A stretch of 64,000 nucleotides of DNA, taken from Dryomyza anilis. Lineage: Eukaryota; Arthropoda; Insecta; Diptera; Dryomyzidae. Shown here in pieces: positions 1 to 10,020 of this stretch. Location: the NCBI GenBank assembly GCA_951804985.1, contig OX638132.1:43872791-43936790 (forward strand), written 5' to 3'. The translations under genes and the position numbers were made by a program. Under the pieces are notes generated by a model that did not search any database, was not told where the DNA came from, and saw nothing but the letters and a program-made list of their open reading frames with translations. How positions within the stretch are numbered: position 1 is the stretch's first letter; each line of letters opens with the position of its first letter.

Positions 1-155
1 GGCCACACTAATATTATTGTCAATTCTTTTAAAGGATACTTTACGAAAAAAATCAATAAAATATTGAACTACTCAATTTTGAGACGTTTTCTTCGCCTCC
101 TTTAAAATTTGATTTTTGTTGGTTACGATCTTTTGCCTGTAAGGTATACGAATAG
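1..155. other. AT-rich flank, nothing recognised
   Basis: No coding frame, repeat or RNA gene could be supported here. The inverted-repeat element begins just to the right. Confidence 0.5.
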
Positions 156-1512
156 CACAATTTGAGCGAAATTGATATAATAACCCTTTAATTAATTGTT
201 ATGAATTACGTTCATTGCGGTATTCATATTAATTTCTTGAGACAAAGCAGCACAACCTCCACGTCACGTGCAATTCACCCGAGCATAAAGGCGATACTCA
301 AAAATAAAAAACCAGTCCACCAAAAGGAGAATAGAAAATACAACACAAAGTAGGTAGGTATTTGTGTATGTGTGTATGATGGTATGTGTGCAACTGCAAC
401 TTTTGACCATTCTATATATTTTATTTTATTGACGCGTCATGCCGCATGATTATTTGACAACTCGTCGCGACGCTTCGATGATAGAATATACATCACAAAC
501 TACACTAGCGTAGCAATAGAAACAACACATCTTTGTCGATTTTTTATTAGTTGCGATTTTTTTTTTGTAGTTGTATACGATTGTGTAGTTGTATACGATT
601 GTGTAGTTGTATACGATTGTCGTGATTCCACGGACGACGAAAGACACAAGGGTAGTGAAGAAAAAAAAAGAAAAACAAATAGCTTTGACTATTTTGTGCT
701 TGGAGTTGCCTGTGTTTTTATACCCTACAAATAGAAAGAAAGTTCATACTATTTATGAATTTGTTCATCAATTTTATGAATTTTTCATTATTACTCAACC
801 AATGACCAAATTCATCCAATTTATGAATCGTTCATAAAGCCGTAATGAAAAGTTCATAATACTGATGAACGCTTTCAAAATATTTATGAAAAAATGCATG
901 ATATTTATGAACTTTTAAACTATTTAAAAATAAAAAATAAACTATTTTTTTATTTTCTTGTATTATTATTTTTATTTTATTTTATTAATTTATTTATTAT
1001 ACTTACATTTTATATCTACTCTTGATGTTGCTGCCTATTGCTGCTGTTTGTTGTTGAGCGATGTTAAGTACCTGCGGCGCACGTTTCTTTGGAGTTGTAA
1101 ACAATAAAGGAAATGAGATGCTCTTTAAGTACGAAATAACATACGAATAAAAAAAACTAAGAACTGTATCTTCCATCATCGACTATCGACGCGTCGCGAC
1201 GAGTTGTCAAGCCCGTGCGGCATGACTCGTTGTAAATAAAAAATATCTATTTTTAGAATGGTCAAAATGGTTGCAGGTCACATATACGATCATACACAAA
1301 TACTCAAATACCTACCTAACTACTTTGTGTTGTATTTTCTATGCTCCTATTTGTGGACAGGTTTTTTATTTTTCAGTATCGCCCCTATGCTCGGCTGAAT
1401 TGCACGTGACGTGAGGCCGCGCTGCCATGCGTCAAAAAATTAATATTAATATTTTAATGAACGAAATTTATAACAATTATGAACGCGTATATCAATTTCG
1501 CTCAAATTGTGC
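156..1512. mobile_element. Inverted-repeat (foldback-like) element with ~340-bp arms
   Basis: The sequence from 156 to about 491 returns as its reverse complement from about 1166 to 1512. Both arms begin (reading inward) with CACAATTTGAGCGAAATTGA and carry the same landmarks in order: GTCACGTGCAATTCA, AAAATACAACACAAAGTAG, TTTTGACCATTCTA and GACAACTCGTCGCGACGC. The arms differ by scattered substitutions and small indels, so the copy is not fresh. The interior (about 492-1165) is AT-rich, with many TTCAT/ATGAA words at 740-910 and an 18-bp triplication. No transposase is visible, so it is probably a non-autonomous element with long terminal inverted repeats. I could not fix a target-site duplication. 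The superfamily is unknown. Confidence 0.7.
567..620. repeat. 18-bp tandem repeat, three exact copies
   Basis: The unit GTAGTTGTATACGATTGT occurs three times head to tail at 567-584, 585-602 and 603-620. It lies inside the inverted-repeat element next to its left arm. It is a simple minisatellite with no visible function. Confidence 0.9.
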
Positions 1513-2885
1513 CTGAGAACCGACCACTTATGTTCAAATATTTTACATATAGGAATTTTACTTTGTATGGTCAAATAGTTCAAATATATAGAGATATATT
1601 TCCAAAACATTGCGATGTGGAAAATGTTTAAATATCCTAACATAAAATTTTACTCTACTAAAATAACATGGCAGACTTCTTACCAAATATATTGAAAACG
1701 TTTTTTTTTTAAATATCGGATATAAATTTGATATTTATATAAATTTGAAAAGGGTTCCTTTTTATGCACAACTAATTTAAATTGCAAGGACAATCCATTG
1801 ATTAGAGATGTACGGATTTCGAAGTTATAACAAAGTTTATATTTTTATCATTAAAATGAAGTTTGCGGTTCTACGGTCAAGAGTTTATTTCTACAACCAC
1901 AAAAAGTGATTATTGATTAATTGAAACTTTCGACCACTGTATATCCGGAGAAGGTGAGTCTGGAACTCTGATAGATTTGGTGTGGAAAGTATGGAAAGTA
2001 TCTAAACAAAAAGTATTACTTACTAAAAAAAAAATTTAAAATGAATACAATTCCAATTTTTACAATGCATGACTCTTGTCTACAAATTTTTGATTCTTGT
2101 TTTATTTTGATTGCGCCTTTATTTGATACTGGAGCTAATTTCGAAAATGGTTTTGTTAAATAGGGTCCCGTTTTTAAGATTTTTAAGTTATAATTATTTT
2201 TCTCTCCTTTTATTTTTAATAGTCGAACAAAAAACAATAATGTATTTATCATTTCGTTGTTAGACGTACAAAACTCTGCGCTACTATATATATGCCGGTG
2301 AATTAAATTTAAAATTTTATGAATAAAAAACAATATTACTTAATGAAAAAAAGAGAAGCATTATTGTTATGCCATTTGTTCAACGCCATGTATAATATTT
2401 AAAATGAAAATTATGTAAATAAAATAAGACTCGAGTCTTCGAGTCTCAATTTCTCATTATTAAATTTTGGAAAAAATAAAAATATTGATTTTTTTAAAAT
2501 AAATTAATAAGTTTTTAACCAAGAATAAATTGTAATCTTGATTATGACTCCGTTATTTAATATAATAATCATTTTAAATCCTGAAAATAAAATATTTTTA
2601 AAATATTTCAATTCTTAAAAATATATTTTTCTTATATTATTTAAAAAGTCTTCGCGGGCCGCACAGTAATGTTGGCGGGCCGCGTGTTTGACATGCCTAG
2701 AGGGTCCGGAGTTTGGAATCGGAGTGTGTATTTTCTTTTATATATTTAATTTTTTGTTATATTTTTAAATTATATAGAATGTTTAAAAAAAAAAAATATT
2801 TATAACTTTTAAAAAACTCTCCCTATCCCTATAACAAAAAATAATTAAATCTAGTTTCTCAAAGATCCCTTTTTTTCAAATTAAA
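1513..2885. other. AT-rich intergenic stretch, no gene seen
   Basis: The stretch is low-complexity, A/T-rich sequence with many short stops in all frames. The only compositional break is a short GC-rich patch near 2650-2690, where GCGGGCCGC occurs twice about 30 bp apart. Such words occur in some hAT-like remnants, but this is not enough to assign a family. Confidence 0.5.
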
Positions 2886-3011
2886 AACAAATAATTAAAA
2901 TTTTAACCACTTACCATTTTGGAATGTTTTCGTTCTCATTCACCTTCCTTCGTCCTTCTTTCCACTCTCGGTCCTTGAGAGGTTCGTACCGACGTACCGG
3001 CTGCGCCAAAA
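2886..3011 (-). promoter_or_regulatory. Retroelement leader with tRNA-Ser-like primer binding site
   Basis: Read on the minus strand, the sequence just past the LTR end is TTTTGGCGCAGCCGGTA. This is close to the TGGCGCAGTCGG-type primer site that pairs with tRNA-Ser in errantivirus-type gypsy elements. The adjoining leader continues to about 2886 and then no gag or pol can be followed. The site therefore suggests a minus-strand 5' LTR at 3012-3309 whose internal region is lost. The tRNA match is from memory of that family. Confidence 0.45.
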
Positions 3012-3309
3012 TGTTGTAATGTTAGTTGTAGTTCTCGCTTTTTTTTTGTCACCGCTTCTACTTTAAACTTGTTACTTGAATTAAGAATACTTTTTGATTT
3101 TGAATAAGAACACTTTTTATTATAAGAATTAAAGGTCTTAACAATACATTCGTTGCATGTTTTACTTAAATTCTATTTTCACTATGTTCTAGTGAGTTTT
3201 CACTTTCACTCAGTTTTGGTGTACGTGACTTTTGAATAAAGTCAGATTTGCAGTTTTTGGCTGACATCAATTGCGAAATAGCAATTTTTCGCGAAAATTC
3301 AGCACAACA
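3012..3309 (-). repeat. Probable 5' LTR of a lost gypsy-type element (298 bp)
   Basis: The segment starts TGTTGTAATG and ends CAGCACAACA, so it has the TG...CA ends and the short imperfect inverted termini (TGTTGT/ACAACA) expected of an LTR. On its left lies a primer-binding-site-like motif. No second copy is present in the window and the satellite array starts about 80 bp to the right. It is either the 5' LTR of a truncated insertion or part of a larger rearranged element. Confidence 0.5.
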
Positions 3310-3387
3310 TAGAAATATACATGGGCAGAGAAGCCTGAACAAAATTATGTATATGTTTCTTTTTACTACAATTTTGTGGTTTTTTAA

Positions 3388-6300
3388 CAGAGAACCCGAT
3401 TACACGACAAGATTCAGCAACCTTTAAGGGTTAAGATGTGAAAATATGGACAAGTTGGCAACTCTGGAAGTTCCTTTTTTGATCCGTTTTTCAAGGTGAT
3501 ATGTTATATTTTTAATAAATGAGTCACGTTTGTGCGGTTTTCACGATAATTCACGAACGTGATTTTTCAACCTTTAAGGGTTAAGATGTGAAAATGTGGA
3601 CAAGTTGGCAACTCTGGAAGTACCTTTTTTGATCCTTTTTTCAAGGTGATATGTTAAATTTTTGATAAATGAGTCACGTTTGTGTGGTTTTCACGATAAT
3701 TCACGAACGTGATTTTTCACAGAGAAACCGATTATACGACAAGATTCAGCAACCTTTAAGGGTTAATATGTGAAAATATGGACAAGTTGGCAACTTTGGA
3801 AGTTCCTTTTTTGATCCGTTTTTCAAGGTGATATGTTATATTTTTGATAAATGAGTCACGTTTGTGCGGTTTTCACGATAATTAACGAACGTAATTTTTC
3901 AACCTTTAAGGGTTAAGATGTGAAAATGTGGACAAGTTGGCAACTCTGGAAGTTCCTTTTTTGATCCGTTTTTCAAGGTGATATGTTATATTTTTGATAA
4001 ATGAGTCACGATTGTGCGGTTTTCACGATAATTCACGAACGTGATTTTTTCACAGAGAAACCGATTACACGACAAGATTCAGCAACCTTTAAGGGTTAAG
4101 ATGAGAAAATATGGACAAGTTGGCAACTCTGGAAGTTCCTTTTTTGATCCGTTTTTCAAACTGATATGTTATATTTTTGATAAATGAGTCACGTTTGTGC
4201 GGTTTTCACGACAATTCACGAACGTGATTTTTCACAGAGAAACCGATTACACGACAAGATTCAGCAACCTTTAAGGGTTAAGATGTGAAAATATGGACAA
4301 GTTGGCAACTTTGGAAGTTCCTTTTTTGATCCGTTTTTCAAGTTGATATGTTATATTTTTGATAAATGAGTCACGTTTGTGCGGTTTTCACGATAATTCA
4401 CGAACGTGATTTTTCACAGAGAAACCGATTACACGACAAGATTCAGCAACCTTTAAGGGTTAAGATGTGAAAATATGGACAAGTTGGCAACTCTGGAAGT
4501 TCCTTTTTTGATCCGTTTTTCAAGGTGATATGTTATATTTTTGATGAATGAGCCACGTTTGTGCGGTTTTCACGATAATTCACGAACATGATTTTTCACA
4601 GAGAAACCGATTACACGACAGGATTCAGCAACCTTTAAGGGTTAAGATGAGAAAATATGGACAAGTTGGCAACACTGGAAGTTCCTTTTTTGATCCGTTT
4701 TTCTAGGTGATATGTTATATTTTTGATAAATGAGTCACGTTTGTGCGGTTTCACGATAATTCACGAACGTGATTTTTCAACCTTTAAGGGTTAAGATGTG
4801 AAAATGTGGACAAGTTGGCAACTCTGGAAGTTCCTTTTTTGATCCGTTTTTCAAGGTGATATGTTATATTTTTGATAAATGAGTCACGTTTGTGCGGTTT
4901 TCACGATAATTCACGAACGTAATTTTTCACAGAGAAACCGATTACACGACAAGATTCAGCAACCTTTAAGGGTTCAGATGTGAAAATATGGACAAGTTGG
5001 CAACTTTGGAAGTTCCTTTTTTGATCCGTTTTTCAAGGTGATATGTTATATTTTTGATAAATGAGTCACGTTTGTGCGGTTTTCACGATAATTCACGAAC
5101 GTGATTTTTCAACCTTTAAGGGTTAAGATGTGAAAATGTGGACAAGTTGGCAACTCTGGAAGTTCCTTTTTTGATCCGTTTTTCAAGGTGATATGTTATA
5201 TTTTTGATAAATGAGTCACGTTTGTGCGGTTTTCACGATAATTCACGAACGTGATTTTTCACAGAGAAACCGATTACACGACAAGATTCAGCAACCTTTA
5301 AGGGTTAAGATGTGAAAATATGGAAAAGTTGGCAAATTTGGAAGTTCCTTTTTTGATCCGTTTTTCAAGTTGATAAGTTATATTTTTGATAAATGAGTCA
5401 CGTTTGTGCGGTTTTCACGATAATTCACGAACGTGATTTTTCACAGAGAAACCGATTACACGACAGGATTCAGCAACCTTTAAGGGTTAAGATGAGAAAA
5501 TATGGACAAGTTGGCAACTCTGGAAGTTCCTTTTTTGATCCGTTTTTCAAGGTGATATGTTATATTTTTGATAAATGAGTCACGTTTGTGCGGTTTTCAC
5601 GATAATTCACGAACGTGATTTTTCAACCTTTAAGGGTTAAGATGTGAAAATGTGGACAAGTTGGCAACTCTGGAAGTTCCTTTTTTGATCCGTTTTTCAA
5701 GGTGATATGTTATATTTTTGATAAATGAGTCACGTTTGTGCGGTTTTCACGATAATTCACGAACGTGATTTTTCACAAAGAAACCGATTACACGACAAGA
5801 TTCAGCAACCTTTAAGGGTTAAGATGTGAAAATATGGACAAGTTGGCAACTCTGGAAGTTCCTTTTTTGATCCGTTTTTCAAGGTGATATGTTATATTTT
5901 TGATAAATGAGTCACGTTTGTGCGGTTTTCACGATAATTCACGAACGTGATTTTTCAACCTTTAAGGGTTAAGATGTGAAAATGTGGACAAGTCGGCAAC
6001 TCTGGAAGTACCTTTTTTGATCCTTTTTTCAAGGTGATATGTTATATTTTTGATAAATGAGTCACGTTTGTGCGGTTTTCACGATAATTCACGAACGTGA
6101 TTTTTCACAGAGAAACCGATTATACGACAAGATTCAGCAACCTTTAATGGTTAATATGTGAAAATATGGATAAGTTGGCAACTTTGGAAGTTCCTTTTTT
6201 GATCCGTTTTTCAAGGTGATATGTTATATTTTTGATAAATGAGTCACGTTTGTGCGGTTTTCACGATAATTCACGAACGTGATTTTTCACAGAGAAACCG

Positions 6301-6476
6301 ATTACACGACAAGATTCAGCAACCTTTAAGGGTTAAGATGAGAAAATATGGACAAGTTGGCAACTCTGGAAGTTCCTTTTTTGATCCGTTTTTCAAGGTG
6401 ATATGTCATATTTTTGATAAATGAGTGACGTTTGTGCGGTTTTCACGATAATTCACGAAAGGGTGATTTTTCACAA
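3388..6476. repeat. Tandem satellite of 150-bp and 182-bp monomers with an 846-bp higher-order period
   Basis: The anchor CCTTTAAGGGTT (or a one-base variant) recurs at 3421, 3571, 3753, 3903, 4086, 4268, 4450, 4632, 4781, 4963, 5113, 5295, 5477, 5627, 5809, 5959, 6141 and 6323. Spacings are almost all 150 or 182. The long form carries an extra 32-bp block that starts ACAGAGAAACCGATTAC and ends GATTCAGC. Order is L S L S L L L L S L S L L S L S L L. Every short monomer has AAAATGTGG where long ones have AAAATATGG, so these are two subfamilies. Long monomers reading GATGAGAAAAT sit at 4086, 4632, 5477 and 6323; the last three are 845 and 846 bp apart, giving a five-monomer higher-order repeat. 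Each monomer also holds short dyads (GTGATTTTTCAC; CACG-AA-CGTG). Short open frames within it are by-products of the repeat. Confidence 0.95.
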
Positions 6477-7044
6477 ACTCTGCTTCGCTTATTTTAACAT
6501 AGCACCTTAATCATGTAATGAAAATTATATTGCAACTCTCTGTTAATTGTGCAAGATAACTTGAAAGAGGTGTGGTCTAAGCAAAGCTTTTGGCGCTTTG
6601 CCAAATTATTATCATTGTTGCCAACGTGAAGCGTTGGGACAATGCTATGAACATGTTGCTGTACAACATGAGTATAACATGAGTACAACATGATATAAAC
6701 CTGATGCGCTCAACATATGTTTAGGAACATCCAAAATTGTGTGAATAGTGAATATCCATAAGAAAAGAAAAAATATGTGTGTCTCATTCACAACATGGGT
6801 CATATATGGAGTTTTGATCCCCTTTTGGAAGTCATGGACCAAAGAATACTGTCACATCCCACGATATGTGCTGCCGATTTCTGCAATAAAAAAATGTCGG
6901 TCTTTTTTCACTGTCCGCCCACTTTTGTCAACCCCATTTTTTTATTTTTGTAAACATCTACTAACTATCTGTATATATATCATATTAAAAAAATAGAGTT
7001 TTCCTGCAAATTACACTATTTTGAAAAATGAGCACTTTAGTTCC
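6477..7044. other. Unassigned sequence right of the satellite
   Basis: No homologous family was recognised. Around 6650-6700 there are several short copies of the word ACATGA/GTACAACATG. Open frames on both strands here are short, overlap one another and show no domain, so I do not call them genes. Confidence 0.4.
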
Positions 7045-7695
7045 TCCATGTCTTCATTCATATCATTTCTACTTAATTTTAATGTGTTTATTCGAACTGA
7101 ATTTTTAGTTTTTCCCTATACGTAACGTTTTTGAGATAAAGGCAATTTATGATTTTTGCATTTTATATTGCATTTTACAATATCTTTTTTATGAAAAGAC
7201 TGAACAGCCCTTGAATAAATATTAAAACAATTATTGTCCATAAACAAATCAAGGAATGTTATGGCTTTAAGAGATTTGAATTTCGTTTAAGATTTGGTAA
7301 CAATAACCGGTTAAACGTAAAAAATTGAGAAAAAAAGGAATTCATCTCAAAAACAAAATAGGTAAAAAAAAGTAATACGATTGTCGATTGTAATTTTAAT
7401 AATTTAAAATAAAAATAAAACATTTTTCCGATGATTTCATAAATTATCCGTATTTTCTAAATTTTTCAACGTTATTAGTTTATTTTAACCACACCTTAAA
7501 CGATATTCAAGTTGACTTAAAGCCATATCATTCCATGATTTATTCCTAGGAATTAACCGTTTTAATTTTAAATGCAGTGCAAAATACAAAAACATGATAT
7601 GGGCTCTTTTCAAAATCGTTACGTATGGGGTAAAAATTAAAAACGCAGTTCGACATTAAAATTATATAGAAATGATATGAATGAAGACAGGGAGA
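7045..7695. mobile_element. Foldback/MITE-like inverted repeat, ~650 bp
   Basis: The left arm at about 7045-7330 matches the reverse complement of about 7430-7695. Shared words in inverted order include GTCTTCATTCATATCATTTCTA, CCCATACGTAACG (CCTATACGTAACG in the left arm) and ATGGCTTTAAG. The arms are diverged by a fair number of substitutions and indels, and the loop is short (about 100 bp). The whole could form one long hairpin. There is no coding capacity. Superfamily unknown. Confidence 0.65.
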
Positions 7696-7699
7696 ATTC

Positions 7700-8130
7700 T
7701 CAGCCGAACAGTTTTACACCTATTTAAAAACCCGTTTAAAAATTAATGATTAAATATATGACGATATGAAAATTGAATAAATCCATGCCAGCATTGGATA
7801 TTGTATAAATACAATAATTATTGTGTCGTTGGCATCACTGTGGAAGTGATCCAGCAATTGCTTGAGATGACACTACTAAAGTTGCTGACATTACAATATG
7901 CTTGGGAATACAGTGTAATTCTTGTGCTGCTTTTATTTTTATAATAATAATATAATAGTTTGGAGCTACAGTCCTGTATAGAACTTCGGCAGAGCTCTAT
8001 CACCATTTTGAGCAGTGCATATTATATTTGTACTCAAAGTGGTGGGACCTACAGTTTATTACCGAATCCGAACCGCGGGTGAGAGCTTTTCATAGGCAAT
8101 GGTTTTACTCTCGTAGGTTTGCCATTTACT
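7700..8130. repeat. Dispersed repeat also found at 62986-63170 and 9827-10020
   Basis: The part at about 7720-7900 recurs in inverse orientation at 62986-63160, sharing AACGACACAATAATTATTGT and CAGCAATTGCT-type words. The part at about 7930-8120 recurs in inverse orientation at 9827-10020, sharing CCTACGAGAGTAAAAC on the opposite strand and the TTACTCTCGTAGG end. The copy near 7880 preserves an uninterrupted version of the site in which the gypsy LTR at 62444 is inserted. No coding frame is visible. Probably a non-autonomous DNA element. Confidence 0.65.
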
Positions 8131-8186
8131 GACGAGAGGTAGCGCGGTATATATATATATAAATGTTTCTATGAAAAGATGTTGTT

Positions 8187-8259
8187 AGCCCCGGTCCAGG
8201 CTTGAACCGGGGACCTTTCGGCTCGCAGTCCAACGCACTAACCACTGAGGTACCGCGGC
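8187..8259 (-). tRNA. tRNA-like sequence, copy 1 (degenerate; possibly a tRNA pseudogene or tRNA-derived SINE head)
   Basis: On the minus strand 73 nt fit a canonical tRNA layout: 7-nt acceptor GCCGCGG against CCGGGGC (one mismatch), D-arm CCTC/GTGC, anticodon loop CTGCGAG, 5-nt variable region, T-loop TTCAAGC inside a GGTTCAAGCC B-box, and discriminator T. The loop gives anticodon GCG, which would read an arginine codon but is not the usual eukaryotic form. There are mismatches in the acceptor, D, anticodon (two) and T stems. A TTTT run follows about 10 nt downstream. The stem mismatches favour a pseudogene or a SINE-derived piece over a working tRNA. Confidence 0.5.
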
Positions 8260-8459
8260 TACTTTTTTTTTTTTATACCCTACACTAAGAGTTAAATGGT
8301 ATATTCAGTATGGCACGCCGTTTGTAACATCCAGAAGGAAGCATCTCCGGTATGGAAAATTGTATATATTCTTGATCAGCATGATCTTCTAAGTCGATTT
8401 AGCGACGAGAGGTAGCGCGGTATATATATATATAAATGTTTCTATGAAAAGATGTTGTT

Positions 8460-8532
8460 AGCCCCGGTCCAGGCTTGAACCGGGGACCTTTCGGCTCGCA
8501 GTCCAACGCACTAACCACTGAGGTACCGCGGC
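8460..8532 (-). tRNA. tRNA-like sequence, copy 2
   Basis: This is the second copy of the same tRNA-like 73-mer, 273 bp to the right, produced by the tandem duplication. The two copies appear identical over the cloverleaf. The same reservations apply: anticodon loop CTGCGAG, five stem mismatches, with intact A-box-like (TACCTCAGTGG) and B-box-like (GGTTCAAGCC) promoter elements. Confidence 0.5.
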
Positions 8533-8544
8533 TACTTTTTTTTT

Positions 8545-8985
8545 TATACCCTACACTAAGAGTTAAATGGTATATTCAGTATGGCACGCCGTTTGTAACA
8601 TCCAGAAGGAAGCATCTCCGGTATGGAAAATTGTATATATTCTTGATCAGCATGATCTTCTAAGTCGATTTAGCGATGTCCGTCTGTCTGTTGAAATCCC
8701 TACTACTTAAAAAATTGAAGAGTTAGTTTCATTTATGAAACTCTAAACTTAGATTACTTATGTACATACGCTGTATGTGCGATAAAAGTGGCAAGATATG
8801 TCCAGTGTGACTTGTGATCTGACCATTTATATTTAAATAACTCATTAAAAATTTATATCTACAGATCACTTTTACTGTATACGTGCTTATGTAAACTTTT
8901 TTGGTCAAATATATATTGACTTCATGCTCAAATACATGGAAATAATGTTTTCCCGTAAACGACTTTTGATTCCCAAAAAAAAAAA
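8545..8985 (+). repeat. Dispersed TATACCCTACAC repeat, copy 2 (3'-truncated)
   Basis: The sequence begins TATACCCTACACTAAGAG and passes through the family landmarks GGCACGCCGTTTGTAACA, TCTTGATCAGCATGATCT, CGATTTAGCGATGTCCGTC and GAAATCCCTACTACTT to about 8985. Partners in the window are 8274-8403 (first ~130 bp only), 15139-15729 and about 16250-16587 on the minus strand, and 63585-64000 on the plus strand. The right inverted terminus seen in the 15-kb copy is missing here. Confidence 0.8.
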
Positions 8986-9035
8986 TGACATGTCTCTACT
9001 ATGAAATGTCCCTACATTAAAATTTCCCATGTGTT

Positions 9036-9302
9036 CTAACCTTCCCAACTGGTTATATTATTTGTTGTTCTTTTTACATCTGCAATTGCAGCTTGTGGAG
9101 AATGATTGTGTTGATCTGCAATAAAAAATTTAATTTCATCCCCACATGTCCTTGCTAGCCCACGACATTTTGCAGTGTTATATTGGACACATTTCCAATA
9201 AATGGTTCCATTTAAATATTTGTCTTTCTCAAATAAATAACCTCTGTAGCTTAATAGGCTTTTACCTCTTGTGCTAGTTATGAAACTTATTGAGTTATTC
9301 AT
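9036..9302 (-). CDS. FLYWCH-type zinc-finger protein fragment (possible transposase N-terminus)
   Basis: The 88-residue frame has a FLYWCH zinc-finger pattern. It shows FITSTRGKSLLSYRGYLF, then NGTIYWKC near residue 32-38, a second Cys in TAKCRG near residue 46, and the closing HNHSP motif near residues 66-70. The domain binds DNA. In insects it occurs in host factors such as mod(mdg4)-type proteins and also, often, at the N-terminus of MULE-like transposases. The protein stops about 18 residues after the finger, just where a repeat sequence shared with 15.04 kb begins, so it is probably a truncated remnant. It lies beside a long inverted repeat, which fits a transposon origin, but no catalytic DDE domain is visible in the window. 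Confidence 0.6.
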   Translation of the reverse strand: MNNSISFITSTRGKSLLSYRGYLFEKDKYLNGTIYWKCVQYNTAKCRGLARTCGDEIKFFIADQHNHSPQAAIADVKRTTNNITSWEG

Positions 9303-9472
9303 ATTTAGATATATGTTATATCTTATTTATTATTTGAAGTTAGGTGTTTACTCTTCAAACGTTTGAAAGAAAATAAATTGTCAATACAAAATAAAACTGA
9401 TTGTTGCAAATCCAAAAACAACAATACCAAAAACAACTAATAATGTTCGGTTCTTATTTTTCATTTTTTTTG

Positions 9473-9830
9473 TGAGCTTCATTCATTCAGCATACTCAGT
9501 TTTTGCAGTAATAAATTATTGTGCCGTGGACTTCCTAATTTATCCCATTTTCAAGTACAACAACAAATACATGCGAATACAACAACACAGTATGGAAGCT
9601 CGCGAATTAGTTTATCGCGAAAATATTTCTGTTGTACAAGAAGTTTTTGTTGTTAGCGGGAATACTGTACTTGAATACACAGCCAAGTGGCGTGCGTGTG
9701 TGCCATTCGTCTGTCAGCTGCTCTCTTCGAATCGCATAATGATATATTTCTCTTTCTTATATGGAAGAACACCAAAGCAAAAATTTCGATTCAATGTAGT
9801 ATATTTAGAAATAATATAAAAAGTAAATGG
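9473..9830. repeat. Outer left arm of the large inverted repeat
   Basis: This arm is the reverse complement of about 15830-16170. Shared words include GCATACTCAG-type sequence, ACATGCGAATACAACAACAC and the GTTGTTAGCGGGAATACTGT segment. The 115-residue plus frame here and the matching minus frames at 15.8-16.2 kb are mirror images of one sequence. They carry no recognisable domain, and both end at poorly matched positions. I treat it as repeat, not gene. Confidence 0.75.
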
Positions 9831-10020
9831 CAAACCTACGAGAGTAAAACTTTGCCTATGAAAAATCTCTCACCCGCCGTTCGGATTCGGCAATAAACTG
9901 TAGGTCTCACCAATTTAAGTACAAATATAGCACGCACAGCTCAAAATGGTGAGAGAGCTCAGCCTAAGTTCTTATACGACTGTAGTGCTAAACTATTATT
10001 ATTATAGTAAATAAGGTTGT
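9827..10020. repeat. Inverted partner of the 7930-8120 repeat
   Basis: The sequence from GGCAAACCTACGAGAG through CTCACCCGCCGTTCGGATT, CTCAAAATGGTGA and CTATTATTATTATAG is the reverse complement of about 7930-8120, with moderate divergence. The two copies face each other across 1.7 kb containing the tRNA-like duplication and the FLYWCH frame. They could therefore be the terminal repeats of one element that carries them. Confidence 0.6.

Larger units (their letters stand above)
8131..8676. repeat. Tandem duplication of a 273-bp block
   Basis: The block at 8131-8403 is repeated at 8404-8676 with very few differences; the main one is the length of a T-run (about 12 against 9). Each block starts GACGAGAGGTAGCGCGG, contains a (TA)n run, a tRNA-like sequence on the minus strand, and the first ~130 bp of the dispersed repeat that starts TATACCCTACACTAAG. 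The second copy runs on into the rest of that repeat (to about 8985), so the duplication probably arose after the tRNA-like and dispersed sequences were joined. Confidence 0.9.

Noticed and set aside
450..647. 65-residue minus frame with TIVYNY repeats
   Set aside because: The repeats simply reflect the 18-bp minisatellite; the rest of the frame has no similarity and overlaps the arm of the inverted repeat.
5393..6424. Two near-identical 61-residue plus frames 846 bp apart
   Set aside because: They are translations of the tandem satellite; the spacing equals its higher-order period and monomers between them have stops.
3388..6476. CRISPR-like array suggested by regular repeats
   Set aside because: There are no unique spacers; the whole 150-182-bp monomer is repeated, and the DNA is eukaryotic in all other features.
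9472..9819. 115-residue plus frame with mirror frames at 15.8-16.2 kb, possibly a conserved protein
   Set aside because: The mirrored copies differ by frame-changing indels, no domain is visible, and both lie in the inverted-repeat arms. Conservation is at the DNA level only.
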